A stretch of DNA of 57,234 bases from Acidobacteriota bacterium (GTDB lineage: Bacteria > Acidobacteriota > Vicinamibacteria > Vicinamibacterales > UBA2999). The stretch is taken from NCBI GenBank assembly GCA_018000455.1, contig JAGNJW010000032.1, positions 1 to 57,234 on the forward strand. Reading direction: 5' to 3'. Within the stretch, counting starts at the first letter, position 1, and every line of letters begins with the position of its first letter. Below the pieces are notes generated by a model that saw nothing but the letters and a program-made list of their open reading frames with translations, searched no databases and was not told the origin of the DNA. The position numbers and the translations under genes are program-made. Positions 18,362 through 25,383 of the stretch are shown piece after piece.

Positions 18362-19135
18362 ATGAGGGCGACGACGTGGATCGCGGCAGCAGGACTGGCC
18401 GGCGCGTTGGGCGGGGGCATCGGCGCGGCGCAGGGGACGGCGCCGCGCGATCCGGACCCGGTGGCAACGTTCTCGATTCTCGGCTACGACCCGGCCACCG
18501 GTGAGGTCGGAGGCGCCGTCCAGTCACGCGTGTTCTCGGTGGGGAACGGCGTGCTGTGGGCCGAGGCTGGCGTCGGTGCCGCCGCGACGCAGGCCATCGT
18601 CGACGTGAGCTACGGGCCGAAGGCCCTGGCGCTCCTGAAGGCCGGAATGACGCCGGCCGCCATCCTGACGGCGATCTGGGCGAGCGACCCCGATCCGCAG
18701 CCGGAGCGGTGGACCAAGCAGGGACGCCAGTTCGCCGTGATCAACCAGCAGGGCGAAGCGGCCGCGTTCACGGGCCCGAAGGCCACCGACTGGGCGGGCC
18801 ACCAGGCGGGGAGGTTCTGCACGGCCCAAGGCAACATCCTGGCCGGCCAAGCAGTGGTGAGCGAGATGGTGCGGGCCTTCGAGGTCACCCCTGGCCATCT
18901 GTCGCTGCGTCTTACGGCCGCGCTCGAAGCCGGGCAGATGGCCGGCGGCGACACACGCGGCATGCAGTCGGCGGCCATTCTCATCGTCGGGAAGGGGCAG
19001 GGCGTGTGGCTGAACAACGACGTCGTGATGCGGATGCAAGTCGATGACAGTGCCGACCCGATCAAGGAACTCCGGCGGCTGGTCGACGGCTGGAACGACC
19101 GCCGCGTGAAAGGGCAGCAGCGCGCGGTGAAGTAG
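18362..19135 (+). CDS. secreted DUF1028-family protein
   Basis: DUF1028 proteins have an Ntn-hydrolase-like fold and no firm general function. Residues 1-23 form a signal peptide (MRATTWIAAAGLAGALGGG...AAQG). The family core follows: VATFSILGYDPATGEVGGAVQSR, VLWAEAGVGAAATQA, VDVSYGPKALALLKAGM, AGHQAGRFCTAQGNILAG. About 257 residues. GGAG precedes the ATG at 18362. Likely co-transcribed with rsmE. The periplasmic location is inferred from the signal peptide. Confidence 0.88.
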   Translation: MRATTWIAAAGLAGALGGGIGAAQGTAPRDPDPVATFSILGYDPATGEVGGAVQSRVFSVGNGVLWAEAGVGAAATQAIVDVSYGPKALALLKAGMTPAAILTAIWASDPDPQPERWTKQGRQFAVINQQGEAAAFTGPKATDWAGHQAGRFCTAQGNILAGQAVVSEMVRAFEVTPGHLSLRLTAALEAGQMAGGDTRGMQSAAILIVGKGQGVWLNNDVVMRMQVDDSADPIKELRRLVDGWNDRRVKGQQRAVK

Positions 19136-19146
19136 GGGCCGCAGTG

Positions 19147-19388
19147 TGACGGCGAAGGGCAGGCCCGCCTCCCGCGGCCGGCCTGCGCAGTCCGTCAAAC
19201 GCCAGCGGGGGCGAGGTGTCGGCGGAAGCGTGGGGCCCCGGGCGGTGCTGCGCGACGCGTGTTGCCGACGTCGCCGCTGCGCCTGAACACCCCACGCGGA
19301 CTTCGGCGCCGCCTCGGCGTTTGACGTCTCACGCGTGCGCGGCCTGCTCCGGACGGCCGCGGGAGGCGTGCCAGCCCTTCGCCGTCGT
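19147..19388. repeat. ~242-bp palindromic element, copy 1
   Basis: A largely self-complementary element. Outer imperfect terminal inverted repeats (near 19147-19180 and 19355-19388) both contain GACGGCGAAGGGC and CGCCTCCCGCGGCC when read inward. Inner arms are GTCAAACGCC (19193-19202) and GGCGTTTGAC. A second copy occurs reversed at 20480-20720. It contains no credible gene; the overlapping frames are arginine/proline-rich shadows. No target duplication is obvious. Confidence 0.75.
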
Positions 19389-19457
19389 ATCGGCAACGAG
19401 GCGCGCTGGCGCGACGGCTCAACGCACGGCAGGGAAAGTGATTGGGTGACTGCACCC

Positions 19458-19775
19458 TTAGGACATGTAGAACTGATCGAGCCGTTTCACCATCCAACCT
19501 CGCACCTCGCGGTGGGCGCAGACGAACGTGCCAGTGCCGCATAGCGACCCACAGGTGTATGTACTTGACGTCGGGAACCATCTGCGCGTCGAGCCACGCC
19601 TGCGTCGTGTCGAGCGTGCGGTCACCGATCGCCAGTCTCGCCCGCGCCGACAAGCCTGATACGACGGCGCCGAGTGCCACGCGTAGATGTCCGCGTCATC
19701 ACGGGGTTCGGCGCGCAGAGTCTCGGCTGCGAGAGATCCCAGGAAGCCGAAGAGGACGTCTCTGCGCGCCAGCAT
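19458..19775 (-). pseudogene. broken gene for small exported protein, unknown function
   Basis: Reading on the minus strand from the ATG at 19775, MLARRDVLFGFLGSLAAETL looks like a twin-arginine-type signal peptide, continuing ADIYAWHSAPSYQA. The coherent sequence then moves to another frame (ARLAIGDRTLDTTQAWLDAQ, VPDVKYIHLWVAMRHWH) and back to the first (CAHREVRGWMVKRLDQFYMS, stop at 19458). Two compensating frameshifts, near 19650 and 19525, explain this. I do not recognise the family. It lies between the two inverted repeat copies. Confidence 0.5.
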
Positions 19776-19868
19776 CTTCGGTCGGGCTAACGTCCGCGAC
19801 AAGGCGCGGCTGCGGGGCGGCGCGAGTCGGCCAAAGGTGTTGGCGTCATGGCGCGGTTCGGCAGCGGG

Positions 19869-20263
19869 CTACGGCTCAAAGTCTTCAACATAGACTGCCG
19901 GCCCCGCCAGTAGACAGGATACGCCCTGGCCCTCGATGGTTACCCTGACGCCGTTCCACGACTCCAGCTCCAGTCGGCTGGGTTTCGCGTGATCGAGTGG
20001 GAACGGGATGGCATTCTCGTAGGTATTACCGGACGGGACGAGCCGACCATCTAGAGCAGGCCCATGGGCCTGTCACTCACGCCACGACTGACCAGTCCTT
20101 TCGCAAATCGAAGTTGGACAAGTTGTGACCAGCCGGTGCCGCGATCGACGCCTGGACGGCCTGGCGAACGATGGATATAGGCATCGACGGTCACCGCAAG
20201 CGCATCACCGTGGATGTCGATCCGCTGAAGCGTCGAATCGTGAATCTCGATTGCCGAATTCAT
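19869..20263 (-). pseudogene. conserved small hypothetical protein with one frameshift
   Basis: From the ATG at 20263: MNSAIEIHDSTLQRIDIHGD, then AYIHRSPGRPGVDRGTGWSQ and VQLRF, up to DRPMGLL where the frame stops at 20051. The neighbouring frame continues without a gap as LDGRLVPSGNTYENAIPFPL, ESWNGVRVTIEGQG and AVYVEDFEP, stop 19869-19871. A single base-count change near 20052-20056 reunites a ~131-residue protein. It resembles uncharacterised small proteins I cannot name. It could be a true pseudogene or a sequencing error. Confidence 0.6.
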
Positions 20264-20479
20264 GCTGTCTCGCAGTTGCGGTCTGTCGAGCGAAGCAATC
20301 ATGGGTAAGGCCGTCACAGTTCCCCGGAGCTCGTCTTGACTCGCAGTCTACCCCTGCCTGTGGCGGTGACAAGCGCGAACCAACGCGCGCTCTGACGTCC
20401 GCTTGCACAACGTGGCGTCAGCCGATCGCCGCGGGCGAGATGGTTCTGCTCGCCGGCAAGGTTCAGCCGGGCGGTCGAC

Positions 20480-20720
20480 AGACGGCGGAGGGCTGGGCCC
20501 GGCTCCGGCGGCCGTCCGGAGCAGGCCGCGCAGGCGCCAGACGTCAAACGCCGAGGCGGCGCCGAAGTCCGCGTGGGGTGTTCAGGCACAGCGGCGACAC
20601 ACGCACCTTGTCGCGCAGCACCGCCCGGGGCCCCGCGCTTCTGCCGACACTCGCCCCCGCTGGCGTTTGACGGCCTGCGTAGGGCCGGCCGCGGGAGCCG
20701 GGCCCAGCCCTCCGCCGTCT
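20480..20720. repeat. 241-bp palindromic element, copy 2 (inverted relative to copy 1)
   Basis: Bounded by perfect 27-bp terminal inverted repeats at 20480-20506 and 20694-20720 (each reads AGACGGCGGAGGGCTGGGCC inward). Inner arms GTCAAACGCC and GGCGTTTGAC flank a 100-nt loop region that is itself partly self-complementary. The inner sequence matches the reverse complement of copy 1. No gene inside. Flanks 20264-20479 and 20721-20807 hold no supported gene. Confidence 0.8.
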
Positions 20721-20807
20721 ACCGGAGGCTACTGCTTGCTGGTCGCCGAGGCAGTGTTCGGCGGCACGCCCGCCATCGTCTGCGCAACAGCCGTGAGAAA
20801 GACGCGC

Positions 20808-21725
20808 CTAGCGGCGCCGTAGCACGGCCGCGCACCACTCGGCTTCTTGGCTGCGGGCGACGACGTCGAAGGCGTCGAGCGCAGCCTCGACTCCAGGGCG
20901 TTCGTATTCCATGAAGCCGCTCACGACGAGCGTGCCGTCCCCAACCACCAGCGCCGTGAGCGCCGCCGCCGACCGGATGAGCATCGCCCCGGTGAGATTC
21001 GCGAGCACGACCTCGGCCGGGGCAGGCAGTGCGGCGAAGACGTCGGCCGCTTCGAAGGCGACCGGCCGGGGCAGCACGTTCAGCGCGGCGCTATGTCGCG
21101 CCGCTTCGATGGCGTCGGCATCGATGTCCACCCCACGCACCTGGCGCGCGCCCAGCAGCGAGGCGGCCACGGCGAGCACGCCGGAGCCGGTGCCCAGATC
21201 GAGCACGGAGCGGCCCTCGAGCGCCACCGCGCCCATCGCCGCCAGGCACAAGCGGGTCGTCGGATGGTGGCCGGTGCCGAACCCCATCGACGGCTCGATG
21301 ACGATGACCCGTGTGCCGGCCGGCGGCGCCACCGGGACGTCCCACGGCGGGGCGACGATGAAGGGACCGGCGGCGATCGCCTTCAGTGCCTGCTGGCTGC
21401 GCGCCACCCAGTCGTCGTCGGGGAGGTCGACGGCCTCGACGGTCAGTCCGGGGTCAAGCGCGGCGATGGCCGTGGCGGCGGCATCCCGCGCGGGGGCGTC
21501 AGTGAACGAGACCCGCCAGGCGAGACATGTTGGCGGTGGTTCAGGCTCCGGCGGTGCGGTCGGATCCCAGAGTCCGCCGGGCGGCAGGGGCGGAGGAATC
21601 AAGTCCTGTACGGCCAGCGGCCCGTGATCGTGCAGGGTGGCGGCGACGAGATCGCCGAGCATGCCTGCCTCATCGATCCCGGCCGAGCGGACCTCGATGG
21701 CTGGCCAGCGGCGCGGCTCAGCCAA
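20808..21725 (-). CDS. prmA: ribosomal protein L11 methyltransferase
   Basis: SAM-dependent methylation of L11. Signatures: EPSMGFGTGHHPTTRLCLAAM and motif I VLDLGTGSGVLAVAASLLGA, then VDIDADAIEAA and VLANLTGAML. 305 residues. It begins with TTG at 21723-21725 inside the dnaJ 3' end (8-nt overlap), with AAGGAC upstream as a ribosome site. Last gene of the hrcA-grpE-dnaJ-prmA set. A long Pro-rich insertion (PPPLPPGGLWDPTAPPEPEP) in the N-terminal domain is unusual but harmless to the catalytic motifs. Confidence 0.93.
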   Translation of the reverse strand: MAEPRRWPAIEVRSAGIDEAGMLGDLVAATLHDHGPLAVQDLIPPPLPPGGLWDPTAPPEPEPPPTCLAWRVSFTDAPARDAAATAIAALDPGLTVEAVDLPDDDWVARSQQALKAIAAGPFIVAPPWDVPVAPPAGTRVIVIEPSMGFGTGHHPTTRLCLAAMGAVALEGRSVLDLGTGSGVLAVAASLLGARQVRGVDIDADAIEAARHSAALNVLPRPVAFEAADVFAALPAPAEVVLANLTGAMLIRSAAALTALVVGDGTLVVSGFMEYERPGVEAALDAFDVVARSQEAEWCAAVLRRR

Positions 21726-22857
21726 AGATGTCCTTCACCTTGTCGAAGATGCCCTTGTCCTCGTCGCGCCGTTCGCCGGGGCCGTCGGCGGCGAGCGTGT
21801 CGGCGAACTGCTCGAGCATCTTCTTCTGTTCGCGCGAGAGCGACTTCGGCGTGACGCCGCGCACGGTCACCATGAGGTCGCCCTTGCCGCGCCCCGACAC
21901 GTCGGGCATGCCCTTGCCGCGCAGGCGGAACACGGTGCCGGTCGTGGTGCCCTCGGGGATCTTCACCGGGTGGGTGTCGTCGATACCGGGCGCCGGCACC
22001 TCGCCCCCGAGCGCGAGCGTCGTGAACCAGACGTCGATCTCACTGTGAAGGTCGTTGCCGTCGCGCGTGAAACGCGCGTCGTCCTGCACGAAGATGACGA
22101 CGTACAAATCGCCCGGCGGCCCGCCGCGCATGCCGCCCTCGCCTTCGCCGGTCAGGCGCAGGCGCTGGCCGGAGGCGATGCCGGCGGGGATCTTCACGGT
22201 CAACTTCTTCTGTTGTTCGACCTGGCCCTCGCCGCGGCAGGTCTTGCAGGGCGACGACACGATCCGTCCGCTGCCGCGACAGGCGCTACAGGTGCGGGCC
22301 ATGGTGAAGAAGCCCTGCTGGAAACGGATCTGGCCCGAGCCGCGACACTGGCCGCACGCCGTCGGCTGCGTGCCCGGCGCCGCGCCGCTGCCGCTGCAGC
22401 CGTCGCAGCTCTCGCGGCGGGGAATCTGCACGGTCGACTCGGCGCCCTTGGCCGACTGCGCGAAGGTGATCTCGAGGTCGTAGCGCAGATCGGCGCCGCG
22501 CTGCGGGCCGCCGCCGCGACGGCGACCGCCGCCGCCGAACACGTCGCCAAACCCGAAGATGTCGCCCAGGCCGCCGAGGATGTCTTCAAAGCCCGTGAAG
22601 ACCGAAGGATCGAAGCCCTGGCCACCGGCGCCGCTGACTGCGGCGTGGCCGAAGCGGTCGTAGCGGGAGCGCTTGTCGGCGTCGGCCAGCACCGCGTACG
22701 CTTCGGCGGCTTCCTTGAACTTCTCCTCGGCCGTGCCGTCGCCGGCGTTGCGGTCGGGGTGGTACTTGAGCGCGAGCTTGCGGTAGGCGCTCTTGATGTC
22801 GGCGTCGCTGGCGTCACGCGAGACGCCGAGGACCTCGTAGTAGTCGCGTGCGCTCAC
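21718..22857 (-). CDS. dnaJ: chaperone protein DnaJ
   Basis: Co-chaperone of DnaK. GTG start at 22855-22857 overlaps the grpE stop (GTGA) and gives MSARDYYEVLGV. The J domain has the HPD motif (KYHPDRN), followed by a Gly/Phe region and four CxxCxGxG zinc repeats beginning CDGCSGSG, CGQCRGSG, CSACRGSG and CKTCRGEG. The C-terminal substrate domains end FDKVKDIFG. About 379 residues. dnaK is not in this window. Confidence 0.96.
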   Translation of the reverse strand: MSARDYYEVLGVSRDASDADIKSAYRKLALKYHPDRNAGDGTAEEKFKEAAEAYAVLADADKRSRYDRFGHAAVSGAGGQGFDPSVFTGFEDILGGLGDIFGFGDVFGGGGRRRGGGPQRGADLRYDLEITFAQSAKGAESTVQIPRRESCDGCSGSGAAPGTQPTACGQCRGSGQIRFQQGFFTMARTCSACRGSGRIVSSPCKTCRGEGQVEQQKKLTVKIPAGIASGQRLRLTGEGEGGMRGGPPGDLYVVIFVQDDARFTRDGNDLHSEIDVWFTTLALGGEVPAPGIDDTHPVKIPEGTTTGTVFRLRGKGMPDVSGRGKGDLMVTVRGVTPKSLSREQKKMLEQFADTLAADGPGERRDEDKGIFDKVKDIFG

Positions 22858-23372
22858 GACGCTTTGGCCACGCGGACGAGCGCCGGACGCAGCAGCCGAT
22901 CGCCGAGCCGGTAGCCCCGCCGCAATTCGGCTACCACCTGGCCGTCGCGCGCGCCGGGACTCTCGTCGTAGGCGACCGCCTGGTGGACCGTGGGGTCGAA
23001 GTCGGCGCCGGCGGTCTCGATCGGCTGAAGGCCGCGCTTGCGGAGCAGCTCGGCCAGTTGCCGATAGATCAGTTCGAGACCCTCGCGGTACTTCGCCGCC
23101 TCGGGCGGGGCCGCCACGCCGAGCGCCCGTTCGAAGTCGTCCACCACGGCGACGATATCGCCGATGAGGTCGGCGGCCGCCCATTCGGCGAACTCGCGCC
23201 GCTCGCGCTCGGTGCGCTTCTTGAAGTTGTCGAACTCCGCCGACTTGCGCAGCAGCCGGTCGTGCAGCTCGTCGCGCTCGTGCCGCAGGGCGTCGAGCGC
23301 CGACGGCGTGGACTCGCCGTCGGGCTCGCCGGACGGCACGGAAGGGGCGTCGGACATGGGACTGTCACTCAT
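22854..23372 (-). CDS. grpE: nucleotide exchange factor GrpE
   Basis: ADP/ATP exchange factor for DnaK. A helical N-terminus (ERDELHDRLLRKSAEFDNFKKRTERER) leads to the conserved GLELIYRQLAELLRKRGLQPIE and FDPTVHQAV, diagnostic of GrpE; the C-terminus GYRLGDRLLRPALVRVAK also fits. ATG at 23372 or 23357 are both possible; I give the first (172 aa). Sits 26 nt after hrcA and overlaps dnaJ by four bases. Confidence 0.95.
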   Translation of the reverse strand: MSDSPMSDAPSVPSGEPDGESTPSALDALRHERDELHDRLLRKSAEFDNFKKRTERERREFAEWAAADLIGDIVAVVDDFERALGVAAPPEAAKYREGLELIYRQLAELLRKRGLQPIETAGADFDPTVHQAVAYDESPGARDGQVVAELRRGYRLGDRLLRPALVRVAKAS

Positions 23373-23398
23373 GACGTTCAAACCGCATCTGGAAGAGA

Positions 23399-24451
23399 CT
23401 AGTTGTCGTCGCGCAGGAAGCGCGCGACGGCCACCGCGGCGCCGTCGACGACGCTGATGGCGCGAGAATAGTGCATGCGCGTCGGGCCGATGACCCCGAC
23501 CGCGCCGCGCCGGGCGCCATCGCCATAGGCGGCGACGACCAGGCTGCATCCGCGCAGCTGGGGGTCGTGGTGCTCGGCGCCAATGACGACCGCCACGCCG
23601 GGCCCCTCGAGATACGCGTCGAGCAGCCGCACGAGGCGCTGCTTCTCCTCGACCATCTGCAGCAGCGCGCGCAGGGTCGACAGCGATACCGCCGACGCAT
23701 CGCCCGTATCGGCGAGTGACGAGGTGCCGTCGATGAAGACCGAGGCTGGGGTTTCGAAGCCTTCGAGGGTGGTCCGAGCGAGCGTGAGCGCGATGGCGCG
23801 GAGCTGATCGTAGAGGGTGCGTTCCTGCGCCAGCCGCGCGATGACCGTGTCTCGCACGTCAGCCAGAGGCAAGCCGGAGAACTCGGTGTTCAAGTAATGC
23901 GCGGCCTGGCTGAGCGCGCTCGGCGGAATCTCTTCGGCCGTGTCGATGACCCGCTGCGTGACGTGGTTTCCGCGCGCGACCGTCACGACCAGCACGCGGG
24001 CGCCGGAAAGCGGCACGAACTCGATGCGCTGGAAGATGGCGTGTTGGTCGGAAGGCGCAATGGCGAAGCCGACGTGCTGCGACACTTCGAACAGCACATG
24101 CGAGGCGCTCGACAGCAACTGGTCGAGCAGAGGGGTGGCGCCGGCCTGCTCGCGCAGGCGCGCTTCGACCGACGAGGCGTCGCGCGTGACGCGCCGGGTG
24201 TCGAGCAGCATGTCGACGAAATAGCGGTAGCCGAGGTCGGTCGGCACCCGGCCGGCCGAGGTGTGCGGCTGACGGACGTAGCCCATGTCTTCGAGCTGCG
24301 CCAGAACGTTGCGGATCGTGGCCGACGACACAGCCAGCCCCGCGCGGCGGCAAAGCGCAGCCGAGGCGACGGGTTCGCCCGTGTCGATGTAGTCCTTGAC
24401 CAGGCAGGCGAGCACGCGCCGCGTGCGGTCGGACAAGGGTCCTGGAGTCAT
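23399..24451 (-). CDS. hrcA: heat-inducible transcription repressor HrcA
   Basis: Represses heat-shock genes by binding CIRCE; activity depends on GroEL in known systems. N-terminal winged helix: RTRRVLACLVKDYIDTGEPVAS and SSATIRNVLAQLEDMGYVRQPHTSAGRVPTDLGYR, highly diagnostic. 350 residues. ATG at 24451 lies four bases from a CIRCE operator, so the operon is probably self-repressed. The downstream grpE-dnaJ-prmA order is as in many bacteria. Confidence 0.97.
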   Translation of the reverse strand: MTPGPLSDRTRRVLACLVKDYIDTGEPVASAALCRRAGLAVSSATIRNVLAQLEDMGYVRQPHTSAGRVPTDLGYRYFVDMLLDTRRVTRDASSVEARLREQAGATPLLDQLLSSASHVLFEVSQHVGFAIAPSDQHAIFQRIEFVPLSGARVLVVTVARGNHVTQRVIDTAEEIPPSALSQAAHYLNTEFSGLPLADVRDTVIARLAQERTLYDQLRAIALTLARTTLEGFETPASVFIDGTSSLADTGDASAVSLSTLRALLQMVEEKQRLVRLLDAYLEGPGVAVVIGAEHHDPQLRGCSLVVAAYGDGARRGAVGVIGPTRMHYSRAISVVDGAAVAVARFLRDDN

Positions 24452-24455
24452 GGCG

Positions 24456-24482
24456 TTAGCACTCGTCAGGCGAGACTGCTAG
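24456..24482 (-). promoter_or_regulatory. CIRCE operator (HrcA binding site)
   Basis: TTAGCACTC, 9-nt spacer, GACTGCTAG on the plus strand; the consensus is TTAGCACTC-N9-GAGTGCTAA. One arm is perfect; the other has two mismatches. It lies between a -10 box and the hrcA ATG, where repressor would cover the transcription start. Confidence 0.93.
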
Positions 24483-24487
24483 CCATG

Positions 24488-24496
24488 AGTATACCA
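24488..24496 (-). promoter_or_regulatory. extended -10 promoter of hrcA operon
   Basis: On the minus strand TG-G-TATACT, with its -10 hexamer ending 5 bases before the CIRCE element. Expected start of transcription falls inside CIRCE. Confidence 0.7.
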
Positions 24497-24518
24497 GATG
24501 CCGTCTGGCGGCCTTTCG

Positions 24519-25367
24519 CTAGGGCTGGCTGGGGGCGGTGACGAACTTGGGCGTCCACTTCAGGCACGCGCTGGCCACGGCCGGGTCGGCCGTTCGACCG
24601 CGGCGCACCGCGATGAGCTCGGCGACGATGCTGACGGCAATCTCCTGCGGCGTGACGGCACCAAGGTCCAGGCCGATCGGCGCGTGCACCCGTGTGAACC
24701 GCTCGGGATCCAGACCTTCGGCCATGAGCGCCTCGTAGACCCGCGCAACCTTGGCCCGGCTGCCGATGAGCCCCACATAGCGCAGGTCGCGGGCGACCAC
24801 CGCGCGCAGTGCGTCGAGGTCGTGGCGGTGGCCGCGGGTGACGATGACCACGTAGGCACTGGCCGGAATCGAAGCTGCGGCAAGCCAGGCCGGCACCTCG
24901 TCCACCACGACCTCTGCCGCGTCGGGGAAACGCTCGCGGTTGGCGAACTGCGCCCGATCGTCCACGATGTTCACCAGGAAGCCGGATTCGTGCGCGAACC
25001 GTGCCAGGTAGTAGCCGACGTGACCGGCGCCGATGATATAGACGGCCGGGGGTGGTTCGATCGGTTCGATGAAGACCTCCATCTGGCCGCCACAGACGAG
25101 CCCGTTTTCCTGCGCGAAGTCATCATCGAGCTCGTACTTCACGCGCGCCGGCTTGCGCGACTCGAGCGAGGCGCGAGCCTTCCAGAACGCGTCATTCTCG
25201 TAGCACCCGCCGCCGATCGTGCCAACGGTGCGCCCGTCGGCGTAGACCAGCATCTTGGCGCCGACGCGCTGGGGCGTCGAGCCGTTGGTGGCGACGATGG
25301 TGACGAGCGCCACGTCTTCCGCGCGCTTCATCGCCTCGCCGAGGGCCGCGAACACTTCCTGATTCAT
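24519..25367 (-). CDS. XdhC/CoxI-family protein
   Basis: XdhC-type proteins help insert the molybdenum cofactor into xanthine dehydrogenase-like enzymes; no such enzyme is encoded nearby. N-terminal VALVTIVATNGSTPQRVGAKMLV and GGGCYEN, then a Rossmann-like domain VYIIGAGHVGYYLARFA and YVGLIGSRAKV are typical. 282 residues. It starts 16 nt after the penicillin-binding protein gene on the same strand, with a weak GAGAG site. Its specific partner is unknown. Confidence 0.88.
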   Translation of the reverse strand: MNQEVFAALGEAMKRAEDVALVTIVATNGSTPQRVGAKMLVYADGRTVGTIGGGCYENDAFWKARASLESRKPARVKYELDDDFAQENGLVCGGQMEVFIEPIEPPPAVYIIGAGHVGYYLARFAHESGFLVNIVDDRAQFANRERFPDAAEVVVDEVPAWLAAASIPASAYVVIVTRGHRHDLDALRAVVARDLRYVGLIGSRAKVARVYEALMAEGLDPERFTRVHAPIGLDLGAVTPQEIAVSIVAELIAVRRGRTADPAVASACLKWTPKFVTAPSQP

Positions 25368-25383
25368 CGCTCTCGCCCGATTA

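Noticed and set aside
19193..19350. The inverted GTCAAACGCC/GGCGTTTGAC arms as an integron attC site
   Set aside because: The core triplets AAC/GTT are present but the bases next to them do not fit RYYYAAC/GTTRRRY, the two copies face opposite ways, and no integrase of the IntI type is present.
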